Of a DNA stretch of 64,000 nt, positions 51,251-62,384 are shown in pieces. Origin of the DNA: Burkholderia vietnamiensis LMG 10929 (GTDB lineage Bacteria; Pseudomonadota; Gammaproteobacteria; Burkholderiales; Burkholderiaceae); contig NZ_CP009631.1 of assembly GCF_000959445.1 (NCBI RefSeq), positions 1,116,001 through 1,180,000 on the forward strand, read 5' to 3'. The position numbers were made by a program, and so were the translations under genes. The notes under the pieces were generated by a model. That model saw only the letters and a list, made by a program, of their open reading frames with translations, had not been told where the DNA came from and did not search any database. Position 1 is the first letter of the stretch, and every line of letters starts with the position of its first letter.

Positions 51251-53758
51251 TTACGGGTTCGTCACCGTGAAGCTCGGCTTCCGATAACCGATCCCCGCAC
51301 GGTCGAGCTTCGGCAGCTCGCGCTGGACGACGAGCGTCGCGAAGCCGGCCCAGTCTCGCTGGAGTGCCGCGGTGTCGACGTGATGCGTGTCGCCGCGCTT
51401 GTAGCGCACGCCGGCCGCATAGGGCAGCTCCCAGTCGGCGCGATGCCACGCGCGTTCGGCGAGTGCGAGCAGCCGCGGATACACCATGTACTCGAGGAAT
51501 GTGTCGTTGCGCATCACCTCGCCCCATGCCTGCCCCTGGATGCCCTCGATGCGCGGCGCGGGGCCCGTGCCGGTCGCCTCGAACGCGTTGCCGTCGCGAT
51601 CGCCCATCACCTCGGCGTTCTGCGGCAGGTTCTCGGGCGCGAGCGAGAACACCTTGTACTCGTCGGTTGCCTGCGACCCCCAGTAATAGCCACGCTCGCG
51701 CGGATTCAGCGTGTACGGGAAGTCGAAGTACAGGTAGTCGGGCAGCGCGAGCACGGTCAGATAGCCGGCGTTGCTGAGGTCGCGCGCGCTGTCCGCCGCG
51801 CCCCAGAAGATCGTGTCCCACAGCGACACCATCACGTGACGCGTACTGAAATCGCGCGGCCCGCTCGCGTGCTTGATGCCGTCCTGCCACGCGGCCATCG
51901 TGTCGATCCCGTTCGCGTCTACCGCCGCGCTGACCTGTTTCGCGAAGCGCGTCGGCAGCTCGTCGATCGAGCGGATCTCGCCACCCTGCAGCAGCGCCGC
52001 GCACGCGGGCGAGCGCGCCCACGGCTTGTCCTGTGCGGCGAGGTCGATGCGCCCCTTGTTCGGATCGGTGCCGTTCAGCGGCTGGAAGCCGCCGCCGAGC
52101 AGGATGTTCTTCGCTTCGTCGCCGCCGAAATGCCAGATCCGCAGCGGCGCCTGCGCGTCCGCGTGCATCGCCGCGATCTCGCGGATCACCTTCGACGCGA
52201 AGTTCAGCGCGCCCGGCACGCACGGGTTCAGATCGCTGCGTCGATCGTAGAACTGCACCGTGGTCAGGTTCGACGTGTCCTGCGGGTCGAGCAGCCGATA
52301 CGCGTTCGCCTCCTGGTCGCGGCCGGCCGCATGCAGGCGCCGGTAGCGCGCTTCCATCGACACGACGGCCGCGCGCGCGTGGGCCGGCATGTCGATTTCG
52401 GGAATCACCTCGACGAAGCGGTCGGCCGCGTAGCGCACCAGCGCGACGTAGTCGGCGCGCGTCAGATAGCCGCCGCCCGAGCGGTTGTCCGGACCGGAGC
52501 CGAGCTGCGGCAGCAGGCAACGCGTCTCGGACGGATCGTGACAGCGGCGCGCGCCGATGTCGGTCAGCTCGGGCAGCCCGGGGATCTCGATGCGCCAGCC
52601 TTCGTCGTCGGACAGGTGCAGGTGCAGCCGGTTGAGCTTGTACGCGCTCATCTGGTCGATCAGGCGGCGCAGCGTCGCCGGATGCTTAAAGTTGCGCGCG
52701 AGATCGACGTGCATGCCGCGATGCGTGAAGCGCGGCGCGTCCTCGACGAGCAGTGCCGGAACCGGGCCGCCGCCGGCCGGCGCGAGAGAGAACAGCGTCT
52801 GCACGCCGTAGTAGAGGCCGGCGCGATCGTAGCCTTCGACGAGCACGCCGCGCGGCCCGATCGCGAGCCGGTAGCCGCCCGGCGTCGCGATGTCGGCCGG
52901 CAGCCGGCGCGGCGCGACCACGCCGCGCACGCGCGCGCGGGCGCCGTCCAGCCCGAGCGTCGCCGCGCGTTCGCGCAGCGCCGCGACCTGCGCATCGGGC
53001 AACTCGGGCAGCACCAGCTCGACGCCGCGCAGCTCGAGCGCGCCGGGCAGCCGCTGCTCGCGCTTCACGCTCGGCAGCGTGCGGCTCGCGTCCGGCCGCG
53101 CGGCCACCGGCGGCGCATTGCCGGTCGAGCTGTTCTGCGCATCGGCCGGCAGCGATTCGACGTAGCGCAGTTCGTCGTCGGTATCGTTGTAGCGCAGCAC
53201 CGCCGGCGGCGCGCCGTCGACCACCACATACGGGCGCGGTATCACGTCGCTGTAGCGTCGCAGCCAGTATTCGGCGACGAACGGCAACGCGATGCGCTCG
53301 CCGGGCGCGAGCCGCAGCGAGCCCGGCTGCGGCGTCAGCTCGTACAGGTCGCCCGTGAGCCGCCGCAACGCGAAGCCCGGACGATCGATACGCAGCAGCC
53401 GTCGGATGCTGTGCAGATAGAGCTTCCAGCCGCCGTCGGCGATCGGCTGGTGGCCGCGGTTCTGCAGGAACAGGCGGCCGGTCGCGCAGGCGGCGCCGTC
53501 GGCGCCGAGATCGGCGCACGGCACGCCGGCCGCCGCCGCATGGTTGTTGTCCACGGCGACGCGCAGCGCGAGGCCGTTCGACAGCAACGCGGCGAGGTCG
53601 GCCGGCTGCATGGCGGGCCGCGCGATGCCGGCGGCCGGCACGACCACCGAGGCGGCCACCGAGCCGGCGCCGGCCGGCACGGGTTCGGCGCGGCTTGCGG
53701 ACGGCAGCAGCGCCGCGATCAGCACGCCGGCAAACAGGAAGGGCAACGGGCGTTTCAT
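51251..53758 (-). CDS. Beta-N-acetylhexosaminidase (GH20, chitobiase type)
   Basis: 835 residues. Signal peptide ending SRAEP near residue 26, a CHB_HEX carbohydrate-binding-like domain (VDNNHAAAAGVPCADLGADG), a GH20b domain (about 250-370), then the GH20 barrel with the catalytic Asp-Glu pair in IWHFGGDEAKN and HVDLARNFKHPATLRRLIDQM. Cuts terminal GlcNAc from chitobiose and related glycans in the periplasm, feeding the nag uptake operon on the other strand. Start ATG 53758 gives the signal peptide. A shared operator motif lies 421-435 bases upstream. Confidence 0.92.
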   Translation of the reverse strand: MKRPLPFLFAGVLIAALLPSASRAEPVPAGAGSVAASVVVPAAGIARPAMQPADLAALLSNGLALRVAVDNNHAAAAGVPCADLGADGAACATGRLFLQNRGHQPIADGGWKLYLHSIRRLLRIDRPGFALRRLTGDLYELTPQPGSLRLAPGERIALPFVAEYWLRRYSDVIPRPYVVVDGAPPAVLRYNDTDDELRYVESLPADAQNSSTGNAPPVAARPDASRTLPSVKREQRLPGALELRGVELVLPELPDAQVAALRERAATLGLDGARARVRGVVAPRRLPADIATPGGYRLAIGPRGVLVEGYDRAGLYYGVQTLFSLAPAGGGPVPALLVEDAPRFTHRGMHVDLARNFKHPATLRRLIDQMSAYKLNRLHLHLSDDEGWRIEIPGLPELTDIGARRCHDPSETRCLLPQLGSGPDNRSGGGYLTRADYVALVRYAADRFVEVIPEIDMPAHARAAVVSMEARYRRLHAAGRDQEANAYRLLDPQDTSNLTTVQFYDRRSDLNPCVPGALNFASKVIREIAAMHADAQAPLRIWHFGGDEAKNILLGGGFQPLNGTDPNKGRIDLAAQDKPWARSPACAALLQGGEIRSIDELPTRFAKQVSAAVDANGIDTMAAWQDGIKHASGPRDFSTRHVMVSLWDTIFWGAADSARDLSNAGYLTVLALPDYLYFDFPYTLNPRERGYYWGSQATDEYKVFSLAPENLPQNAEVMGDRDGNAFEATGTGPAPRIEGIQGQAWGEVMRNDTFLEYMVYPRLLALAERAWHRADWELPYAAGVRYKRGDTHHVDTAALQRDWAGFATLVVQRELPKLDRAGIGYRKPSFTVTNP

Positions 53759-54175
53759 TGGAACTCCTGAGAAAAAGGGTGGCGCCGCGGCGGCGTCGGA
53801 TGACGTCGCTGCGATCGGGTCTTTCAACGGAGCTGCGGGGACATCGACGCGCGGTGCGAGCGGATCGCCCCGCGCGGGTTCGGCACGCGACGCGCGTGCA
53901 TTACGGAACGGGAGGCGGGCGCGCGTGCCGATCGGGGCGGCCGGCGCGTGACGCGGTGTTCATCGAGGGAGAGCGGCCGCGGCGGAGTCGACGCGGGGGT
54001 CGTGGCCGCGCTGCGCCAGGCCGGCCACGCGATACGCCGCTGCACGGCGATCAGCCGCTGCGTGCGGCCGGCGAAACGGCGCGCGTGCGCGCGCCTGACA
54101 CGGGATGCGCATGTCTGCCCCACCAGATGGATCCGGCCTCGCGGCGGCCGTGTCCAACGATCTTATGAAACCTTT

Positions 54176-54200
54176 GATTGGTATTAAAGTGGTATCAATC
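54176..54200. promoter_or_regulatory. Putative NagR operator upstream of the hexosaminidase
   Basis: GATTGGTA-N9-TATCAATC, an imperfect palindrome, containing TGGTATTA-N2-GTGGT (54179-54193), the same 15-base motif as at nagR with two differences. On the minus strand, just downstream, a weak TTTAAT / TAAGAT promoter pair with 17-base spacing overlaps it. Confidence 0.6.
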
Positions 54201-54248
54201 TGGCGCTAAATTGGCATCGGCGTCACCGGCATGCGCGCCGCGTGCGGA

Positions 54249-54277
54249 CGAAAAAAAACCTCGCGCGAGGCGAGGTT
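54249..54277 (-). terminator. Rho-independent terminator of the cyd operon
   Basis: AACCTCGC (54257-54264) pairs with GCGAGGTT (54270-54277). The A run 54251-54258 provides the U-tail on the minus strand. It lies 45 bases after the cydX stop. Confidence 0.85.
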
Positions 54278-54321
54278 CTTTCCGGACGACGGCGGCGCAG
54301 CGATCTGCCGCCGTCCGCGGG

Positions 54322-54444
54322 TCAGTCGCGGCGCGTACGCACCGCTGCTTCCTGCGGCTTCTGCCGCGCTTCGAGCCACATCGCGTTGACGATGCCGAAC
54401 GACAGCGCGACGCCCATACCGAGAATCCAGCTGAAATACCACAT
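54322..54444 (-). CDS. cydX: Cytochrome bd oxidase small subunit CydX
   Basis: A 40-residue ORF, short enough to be missed by length cut-offs. It begins MWYFSWILGMGVALSFGIVN, then AMWLEARQ, ending with a Arg-rich tail. The opening W-Y-F-x-W-I-L-G and one membrane helix are the CydX/CbdX signature. It stabilises the heme site of the CydA-CydB complex. Start ATG 54444 has AGGAG upstream on the minus strand; it lies 54 bases after cydB. Confidence 0.93.
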   Translation of the reverse strand: MWYFSWILGMGVALSFGIVNAMWLEARQKPQEAAVRTRRD

Positions 54445-54498
54445 GGTCCGACTCCTTGCGAAACGGTGGACGAGGGCGCCGTGCGCCCCCGGCCGAGT

Positions 54499-55635
54499 TC
54501 AATACATCGAGTGCTTGTTCTCTTCGAGCGCCTGATGCGTGACCTTGCCGCGCATCACGCGATACACCCAGCCCGTGTAGAGCAGGACGATCGGCAGGAA
54601 CACGATCACCGCGATCAGCATCACCTGCAGCGTCTTGTGGCTGGACGTCGAATCCCAGACGGTCAGGCTGCTACGCGGGTCGAGCGACGACGGCATGATG
54701 AACGGGAACATCGAGAAGCCTGCCGTCATGATCACGCCGGCGATCATCAGGCCGGTGCAGAAGAACGCGGTCTTTTCCTGCTTCGAGCCGGCGAGCAGCA
54801 GCGCAAGCAGGCCGCCCGCGATGCCGACGACGGGCGCAGCGATCATCCACGGGAATTCGTGGTAGTTCGACAGCCACAGGCCCGAGCCGGCGGCGACGTC
54901 CTTCAACAGCGGGTTCGCGACCGTGTCGGTCGGCGCGGCATGGGTGATGTGGAAGCCGCCGATGTACGACGCGACCAGCACGCCGGCCAGCACGAACAGC
55001 ACGACGGCGAGGAACGACGACACGCGCAGTGCGACCGACGCGCGGCGCGCGATCGCGCCGTCCGTCTTCATCTTGATGAATGCGGCGCCGTGCGCGACGA
55101 GCATCGTGAGGCTGACCAGCCCGCAGAGCAGCGCGAACGGGTTCAGCAGCGCCCAGAAGCCGCCGTAGTAAGTGACGCGCAGGTCGGTGTCGAACTGGAA
55201 CGGCACGCCTTGCAGCAGGTTGCCGAACGCGACGCCGAACACCAGCGCCGGGACGAAGCCGCCGACGAACAGCGCCCAGTCCCAGCCCGCGCGCCAGCGC
55301 GGATCGGGCCGCTTGCTGCGGTAGTCGAAGCCGACCGGCCGGAAGAACAGCGCGAACAGCACGAGCAGCATCGCGAAGTAGAAGCCGGAGAACGATGCGG
55401 CGTAGACGAGCGGCCAGGCTGCGAACATCGCGCCGCCTGCCGTGATCAGCCACACCTGGTTGCCTTCCCACGTCGCGCCGACCGTGTTGACGATGATGCG
55501 GCGTTCGTCGTCGGTCTTGCCGAGGAACGGCAGCAGCGCGGTTGCGCCCATGTCGAAGCCGTCCGTGACGGCGAAGCCGACCAGCAGCACGCCGACGAGC
55601 AGCCACCAGATCAGCTTGAGAGTTGCGTAGTCCAT
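54499..55635 (-). CDS. cydB: Cytochrome bd ubiquinol oxidase subunit II
   Basis: 378 residues with about eight helices. N terminus [18 protein letters not shown], then [29 protein letters not shown] and the C-terminal [14 protein letters not shown] are diagnostic. Pairs with CydA in the quinol oxidase used at low oxygen. Start ATG 55635, 31 bases after the cydA stop. Confidence 0.96.
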   Translation of the reverse strand: MDYATLKLIWWLLVGVLLVGFAVTDGFDMGATALLPFLGKTDDERRIIVNTVGATWEGNQVWLITAGGAMFAAWPLVYAASFSGFYFAMLLVLFALFFRPVGFDYRSKRPDPRWRAGWDWALFVGGFVPALVFGVAFGNLLQGVPFQFDTDLRVTYYGGFWALLNPFALLCGLVSLTMLVAHGAAFIKMKTDGAIARRASVALRVSSFLAVVLFVLAGVLVASYIGGFHITHAAPTDTVANPLLKDVAAGSGLWLSNYHEFPWMIAAPVVGIAGGLLALLLAGSKQEKTAFFCTGLMIAGVIMTAGFSMFPFIMPSSLDPRSSLTVWDSTSSHKTLQVMLIAVIVFLPIVLLYTGWVYRVMRGKVTHQALEENKHSMY

Positions 55636-55666
55636 AGCGATTCCTTGTTCCGTTGCGAGGGCGTGC

Positions 55667-57247
55667 TCAGACCGAGGCACGCTCGCCAGCCGGGGCGAGT
55701 TCGTGGTGATAGCGGCCGGTATGCAGCGACGACGGGCCGAGGCGCGCGTACTTGAACATCAGCTTGATTTCGATGATGAACAGTGCCGTGTAGAACAGCA
55801 CGAAGCCGGCGATACTCAGGTACAGGTCGTTCACTTGCAGGCTGGACGAGGACAGATGGGTCGGCAGCACGCCCGCGATCGTCCACGGCTGACGGCCGAG
55901 CTCGGCGACGATCCAGCCGAATTCGATCGCGATCCACGGCAGCGGGATCGCCCACACCGCATAGCGGAGGAACCAGCGGCGGTTGTCCTGCAGCAACTGA
56001 CGGCGCGCGCACAGCCAGAACGCGGTAACGAACGTCGCGACGAACAGGAAGCCGAGAGCCACCATGATCCGGAACGAGAAGAACACGGGCGCCACCGGCG
56101 GGATCGTCTTCTTCGCCGCGGCCTTGATCTGGTCCGGCGTCGCATCGGTCACGTTCGGCGTGAACTGCTTGAGCATCAACCCGTAGCCGAGATACTGCTT
56201 GTGCTGGTCGAACAACGCGCGGGTTGCGTCGCTCTTGTCGCCCTGCTTCATCTTCTGCAGTGCGCCGTACGCGATCATCCCGCTCTGGATGTGCTCCTCG
56301 CTGAGCTTGGCGAGATCGCGCAGGCCGGTCACCGGTTCGTCGATCGAGCGCGTCGCGATCAGGCCGAGCGCGTACGGGATCTTGATCGCGTAGTCGGTGC
56401 GCTGTTCTTCCTGATTCGGCATGCCGATCAGCGTGAACGAGGCGGGCGCCGGCTGCGTTTCCCATTCGGATTCGATCGCGGCGAGCTTCATCTTCTGCAC
56501 TTCGCCGGTCGTATAGCCCGACTCGTCGCCGAGCACGATCACGCACAGCGTCGCCGCGAGGCCGAAGCCGGCCGCGACCGCGAACGAGCGCAGCGCGAAG
56601 TCGACGTCGCGCTTGCGCAGCAGGTACCACGACGACACGCCGAGCACGAACATCGCCGCCGACACGTAGCCGGCCGACACGGTATGCACGAACTTGACCT
56701 GCGCGACGGGGTTGAACACCACGTCGAACAGGCTCGTCATCTCCATGCGCATCGTCTGGTAGTTGAACTCGGCGCCGACCGGATTGTTCATCCAGCCGTT
56801 CGCCACCAGAATCCACAGCGCGGAGAGGTTCGAGCCGAGCGCGACGAGGAACGTCACGATCAGGTGCTTGACCTTCGACAGCCGGTTCCAGCCGAAGAAG
56901 AACAGGCCGACGAACGTCGATTCGAGGAAGAACGCCATCAGGCCTTCGACCGCGAGCGGCACGCCGAAGATGTCACCGACGTAGTGCGAGTAGTACGACC
57001 AGTTCGTACCGAACTGGAATTCCATCGTGATCCCGGTGGTCACGCCCATCGCAAAGTTGATACCGAACAGCTTGCCCCAGAACTGCGTCATGTCCTTGTA
57101 GACCTGTTTGCCGGTCATCACGTATACCGCTTCCATGATGACGAGCAGCCAGGACATGCCGAGCGTCAACGGCACAAACAAGAAGTGGTAGAGCGCCGTG
57201 ATGCCGAACTGCAGACGTGACAGATCGACTACTTCGCTACTTATCAT
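55667..57247 (-). CDS. cydA: Cytochrome bd ubiquinol oxidase subunit I
   Basis: 526 residues, about E. coli length. [22 protein letters not shown] has the heme b595 His near residue 20; [15 protein letters not shown] has the conserved Glu; the long Q-loop (L-type) continues to [16 protein letters not shown]. Oxidises ubiquinol and holds the three hemes. Its ATG 57247 overlaps the end of the upstream small gene by 11 bases. Confidence 0.96.
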   Translation of the reverse strand: MISSEVVDLSRLQFGITALYHFLFVPLTLGMSWLLVIMEAVYVMTGKQVYKDMTQFWGKLFGINFAMGVTTGITMEFQFGTNWSYYSHYVGDIFGVPLAVEGLMAFFLESTFVGLFFFGWNRLSKVKHLIVTFLVALGSNLSALWILVANGWMNNPVGAEFNYQTMRMEMTSLFDVVFNPVAQVKFVHTVSAGYVSAAMFVLGVSSWYLLRKRDVDFALRSFAVAAGFGLAATLCVIVLGDESGYTTGEVQKMKLAAIESEWETQPAPASFTLIGMPNQEEQRTDYAIKIPYALGLIATRSIDEPVTGLRDLAKLSEEHIQSGMIAYGALQKMKQGDKSDATRALFDQHKQYLGYGLMLKQFTPNVTDATPDQIKAAAKKTIPPVAPVFFSFRIMVALGFLFVATFVTAFWLCARRQLLQDNRRWFLRYAVWAIPLPWIAIEFGWIVAELGRQPWTIAGVLPTHLSSSSLQVNDLYLSIAGFVLFYTALFIIEIKLMFKYARLGPSSLHTGRYHHELAPAGERASV

Positions 57248-57515
57248 GGTGGTCTCCCTCGGTGGATGCAGGCGCCGGCACCGAGAGCAGCTTCTCGGCG
57301 ACGACGGCAGGCGGAAGCGACATGTGCGCAGCCTGCGGATGATTGAAAAATGCGTACTTGAGCGACATCAGGAGGATCAGCTTGACGATCAATAGCAGCG
57401 TGATGTCGCGCATCAATGTGGGCCCTCGCGCCCACGCGACGATGCGCGTGCGCCAGCCGATCGGGGCGGCGGCCTGCGCGGGGGGCGGCGCAGGCTCTTT
57501 ATTGATCGAGATCAA
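57237..57515 (-). CDS. Small membrane protein preceding cydA (CydP-like)
   Basis: 92 residues if the TTG at 57515 is the start: a Pro/Ala-rich cytoplasmic N terminus, one helix ([22 protein letters not shown]) and a short periplasmic tail ending EGDHHDK. Fits the CydP-type small subunit reported before cydAB in betaproteobacteria. AGGA lies 8 bases before the TTG. The only other starts in frame are TTG 57413 and ATG 57410, giving about 58 residues. It overlaps cydA by 11 bases. An FNR-type box overlaps the TTG. Confidence 0.75.
   Translation of the reverse strand: MISINKEPAPPPAQAAAPIGWRTRIVAWARGPTLMRDITLLLIVKLILLMSLKYAFFNHPQAAHMSLPPAVVAEKLLSVPAPASTEGDHHDK
57502..57515. promoter_or_regulatory. 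FNR/ANR box overlapping the first gene of the cyd operon
   Basis: TTGAT-CGAG-ATCAA is a perfect FNR/ANR consensus. Its position across the TTG start of the CydP-like gene fits either a roadblock/repressor site or a downstream start for that gene. Confidence 0.6.
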
Positions 57516-57685
57516 GGTAATTATCCTGAATCGACGTGTGTGGTTTGGGGGCGACTTTACGTCGGATTTATGACCGCAATGAAGGTGTTTTAATCCTTTT
57601 AAGCCGACATGCCAATTTTAGATTGCGCGCCTTACGATGCCGAGTGTCGCGCTGCGGCAGACCGTCGCGAACTGCCGGCCAAAGA

Positions 57686-57699
57686 TTGAGGCAGATCAA
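57686..57699. promoter_or_regulatory. Second FNR/ANR-like box upstream of cyd
   Basis: TTGAG-GCAG-ATCAA, one mismatch to TTGAT-N4-ATCAA, centred 184 bases upstream of the perfect box. Confidence 0.5.
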
Positions 57700-57781
57700 G
57701 GTTGTGCGGAAGGGGCTCGCAGCCTGCCGATACCCAATCGAATATGTCTATTAACGGCGGAAAGGCGGCAATCATAAGTGC

Positions 57782-57815
57782 AAAAAAAAACCGCTGCCGT
57801 TTGGCAGCGGTTTTT
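57782..57815. terminator. Bidirectional terminator after rpoH
   Basis: CCGCTGCC (57791-57798) and GGCAGCGG (57803-57810) with GTTT loop; A9 on the left (U-tail for rpoH on the minus strand) and T5 on the right. Confidence 0.9.
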
Positions 57816-57854
57816 GCGTGAAGCGCGCTGAATTGCCGGTGCTTATGCCGGTGC

Positions 57855-58790
<936 letters not shown>

Positions 58791-59150
58791 TAAAAACTCC
58801 TTTGGAATCAGGGACAAACCCCTGGTCTCGGACGAGATTCCGAGTCTCATCTTAGCACTCCCGTAATCCGAGTGCTAATTCCTTAGAGCGCGGGTGGGCA
58901 TCGAAGTTCCCGTTTTCTATCGGAATGTCCATGTCGATAGTATATCGTGCGACTCGCCAACTCGGGCGAAGTTCCGTAAAGCGTTGTTTCTGTTGGTAAT
59001 CAGTACAGGTTTTCGATTTTTGTTGTTTCGGAAGCAAACCATTTCACTTCGTGATGCCGATCCGAAAAGTCCTTTACCATACCATTCTGTTCGCTCGGGC
59101 CCGGCCGGTGCGGCAAGGCCCACATTCAACCCATAAAGTTGGAGTGTTAG
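58791..59150. other. rpoH-pagL divergent region
   Basis: 360 bases without a gene. Holds the CIRCE element on the rpoH side. The pagL side is A/T-rich with several weak -10-like sequences (for example TACCAT near 59077) and no clear promoter. Confidence 0.5.
58852..58878. promoter_or_regulatory. CIRCE element (HrcA operator) upstream of rpoH
   Basis: TTAGCACTC-N9-GAGTGCTAA, a perfect match to CIRCE in both arms and spacing. Confidence 0.96.
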
Positions 59151-59720
59151 ATGAACAACAAGAAGAACCGTCGGCCCCGTAGCCGGCTTGCCCTGCATGC
59201 GTTGCTCACGGCGTCGCTGCTGGCCGGATCGGGAGCCGCGTGCGCCGATCGTTGGGGGATTCAGGCCGGCGGCGGTTTCTCCGATCGCCACGGCGTCGAC
59301 AAGGGCGATCTCGGCGTCGTGTGGGATCCGGGCTGGAACTGGTGGGAAATCGGCGGGTGGCACTTCGCTTTCGTGGTCGAAGGGCATGCCGGCTACTGGC
59401 ATACGGGCGGCAACGTCCACAGCAACATCGGCGAATTCGGGGTGACGCCGATGTTCCGCTTCGTCAAGAGCGCGGGGCAGATCCGTCCGTTCATCGAGGC
59501 CGGCGGCGGCGTGCGGGTGCTCACGCATCCGACGATCTCCGATCATTTCTCGCTGTCGACGGCGTTCCAGTTCGCGCCGACCGCAGGCGTCGGCGTGGAG
59601 TTCGGCCAACGGCAACAGTATCAGGTCGGCTACCGTTTCGAACATGTGTCTAACGCGGGTATCAAAGAGCCGAATCCTGGTATAAATTTCCACCAGTTCT
59701 ACCTGCAGTACAACTTCTGA
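59151..59720 (+). CDS. pagL: Lipid A 3-O-deacylase PagL
   Basis: 189 residues. Signal peptide to about residue 33 (LLTASLLAGSGAACA), then an eight-stranded outer-membrane barrel with alternating hydrophobic residues and a C-terminal Phe. Catalytic His165 and Ser167 in YRFEHVSNAG. Removes the 3-position acyl chain of lipid A. Single gene; the NTF2-like gene follows 45 bases later. Confidence 0.92.
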   Translation: MNNKKNRRPRSRLALHALLTASLLAGSGAACADRWGIQAGGGFSDRHGVDKGDLGVVWDPGWNWWEIGGWHFAFVVEGHAGYWHTGGNVHSNIGEFGVTPMFRFVKSAGQIRPFIEAGGGVRVLTHPTISDHFSLSTAFQFAPTAGVGVEFGQRQQYQVGYRFEHVSNAGIKEPNPGINFHQFYLQYNF

Positions 59721-59765
59721 TCCGCACGCCCGCCCACGGCGGGCGCGTTGCCGAGGAGTCAGGCG

Positions 59766-60149
59766 ATGGCGAAGGTGGTCGATGCGATTCGCGCACTCGA
59801 GCGCGATCGGTTCCGAGCGATGGTCGATGGGGACGGCGAGGCGCTCGACGCGCAATTGTCCGACAAGGTGTTCTTCGTGCACACCAACGGCAAGCGCGAA
59901 ACCAAGCAGCAGTTCATCGACGCCATCGTCGCCGGCCGCCGCCGCTACCGCCAGATCGAGATCCAGTCGCAGGACCTGCTGCCCGTCGGCGACGCAACGT
60001 GCGTCGTCACCGGGCGCGCGCTGATCGAGATGGAAACCAACAACGGCGGCCTGGTGTTTCCGATTGCCTATACGGCCGTCCATACCCATGAGCACGGGCA
60101 GTGGCGTCTGCTCGCGTGGCAGGCGACGCGATGCGCGACCGAGACATGA
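59766..60149 (+). CDS. NTF2-like (DUF4440) protein
   Basis: 127 residues. Cone-shaped NTF2 fold with FFVHTNGKRETKQQFIDAI and TAVHTHEHGQWRLLAWQATR. Ligand or reaction cannot be judged from sequence. ATG 59766 with GAGGAGTC upstream; a TTG at 59748 is also in frame. Confidence 0.8.
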   Translation: MAKVVDAIRALERDRFRAMVDGDGEALDAQLSDKVFFVHTNGKRETKQQFIDAIVAGRRRYRQIEIQSQDLLPVGDATCVVTGRALIEMETNNGGLVFPIAYTAVHTHEHGQWRLLAWQATRCATET

Positions 60150-60182
60150 GCGCGCGTGGCGCTCGTTTTCGTGTCCCGACCG

Positions 60183-60205
60183 AAGCGGCTTTCTGAGCCG
60201 CTTTT
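60183..60205 (+). terminator. Terminator after the NTF2-like gene
   Basis: AGCGGCT (60184-60190), loop TTCTG, AGCCGCT (60196-60202) and a T run. Confidence 0.7.
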
Positions 60206-60210
60206 CATTG

Positions 60211-60243
60211 GCCCGTGCAGCGCGGATCGCGCGGTGCACGGGC
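60211..60243 (-). terminator. Hairpin 3' of leuA
   Basis: GCCCGTGCA (60211-60219) and TGCACGGGC (60235-60243) form a 9-bp stem 47 bases past the leuA stop. No U-tract on the minus strand. Confidence 0.4.
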
Positions 60244-60289
60244 GGTCACGCACCGCTCGCTGACCTTTGAACCTGTTCCCGCAGCCCGC

Positions 60290-62169
<1,880 letters not shown>

Positions 62170-62244
62170 TTAGGCTAGTCGTAGCGATAGCGACCGCGCT
62201 AGGCGGCCGGAGGTAATTCGGAGGGTGTTCGGAAAGGAACGCAT
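62170..62244 (-). CDS. Candidate leucine leader peptide of leuA
   Basis: A 24-codon ORF upstream of leuA, in the same orientation. Leu codons at positions 15, 19, 21 and 23 are all CTA, the rarest Leu codon in this DNA, and are clustered before the TAA (62172-62170). ATG 62244 stands about 8 bases after the -10, so the message would be leaderless or almost so. The stop codon is inside a small hairpin, AGCC-TAA-GGCT. The arrangement matches the logic of leuL leader peptides of enteric bacteria, but no sequence similarity is claimed. Confidence 0.6.
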   Translation of the reverse strand: MRSFPNTLRITSGRLARSLSLRLA

Positions 62245-62251
62245 GGCGAGA

Positions 62252-62281
62252 ACTCTATGCCAGGATGCCTGCGCGTGTCAA
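62252..62281 (-). promoter_or_regulatory. leuA promoter
   Basis: On the minus strand, TTGACA (62281-62276), 18-base spacer, TAGAGT (62257-62252). The -35 is perfect, the -10 four of six. Expected start of transcription 62244-62246. Confidence 0.65.
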
Positions 62282-62384
62282 ATGGTCGGGTAAATCGCGG
62301 CTTGGATGATCGGCCGAATGGCCGGCACGACAGCGGCCGATACGTCAGCGGCCGGCACGACAGCGCGCCGCCCGCGGAGGCCCG

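Larger units (their letters stand above)
53759..54321. other. Hexosaminidase upstream region (no gene seen)
   Basis: 563 bases between the hexosaminidase gene and cydX, both on the minus strand. The right end contains the cydX terminator; a Nag-type operator is at 54176-54200. The remaining 400 bases are GC-rich without a convincing ORF and would form an unusually long 5' leader if the promoter is at the operator. Confidence 0.55.
57516..57854. other. cyd-rpoH intergenic region
   Basis: 339 bases without a gene, more A/T-rich than usual here. Holds FNR-type boxes, the rpoH terminator, and no clean sigma-70 promoter that I could place for cyd. Confidence 0.55.
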
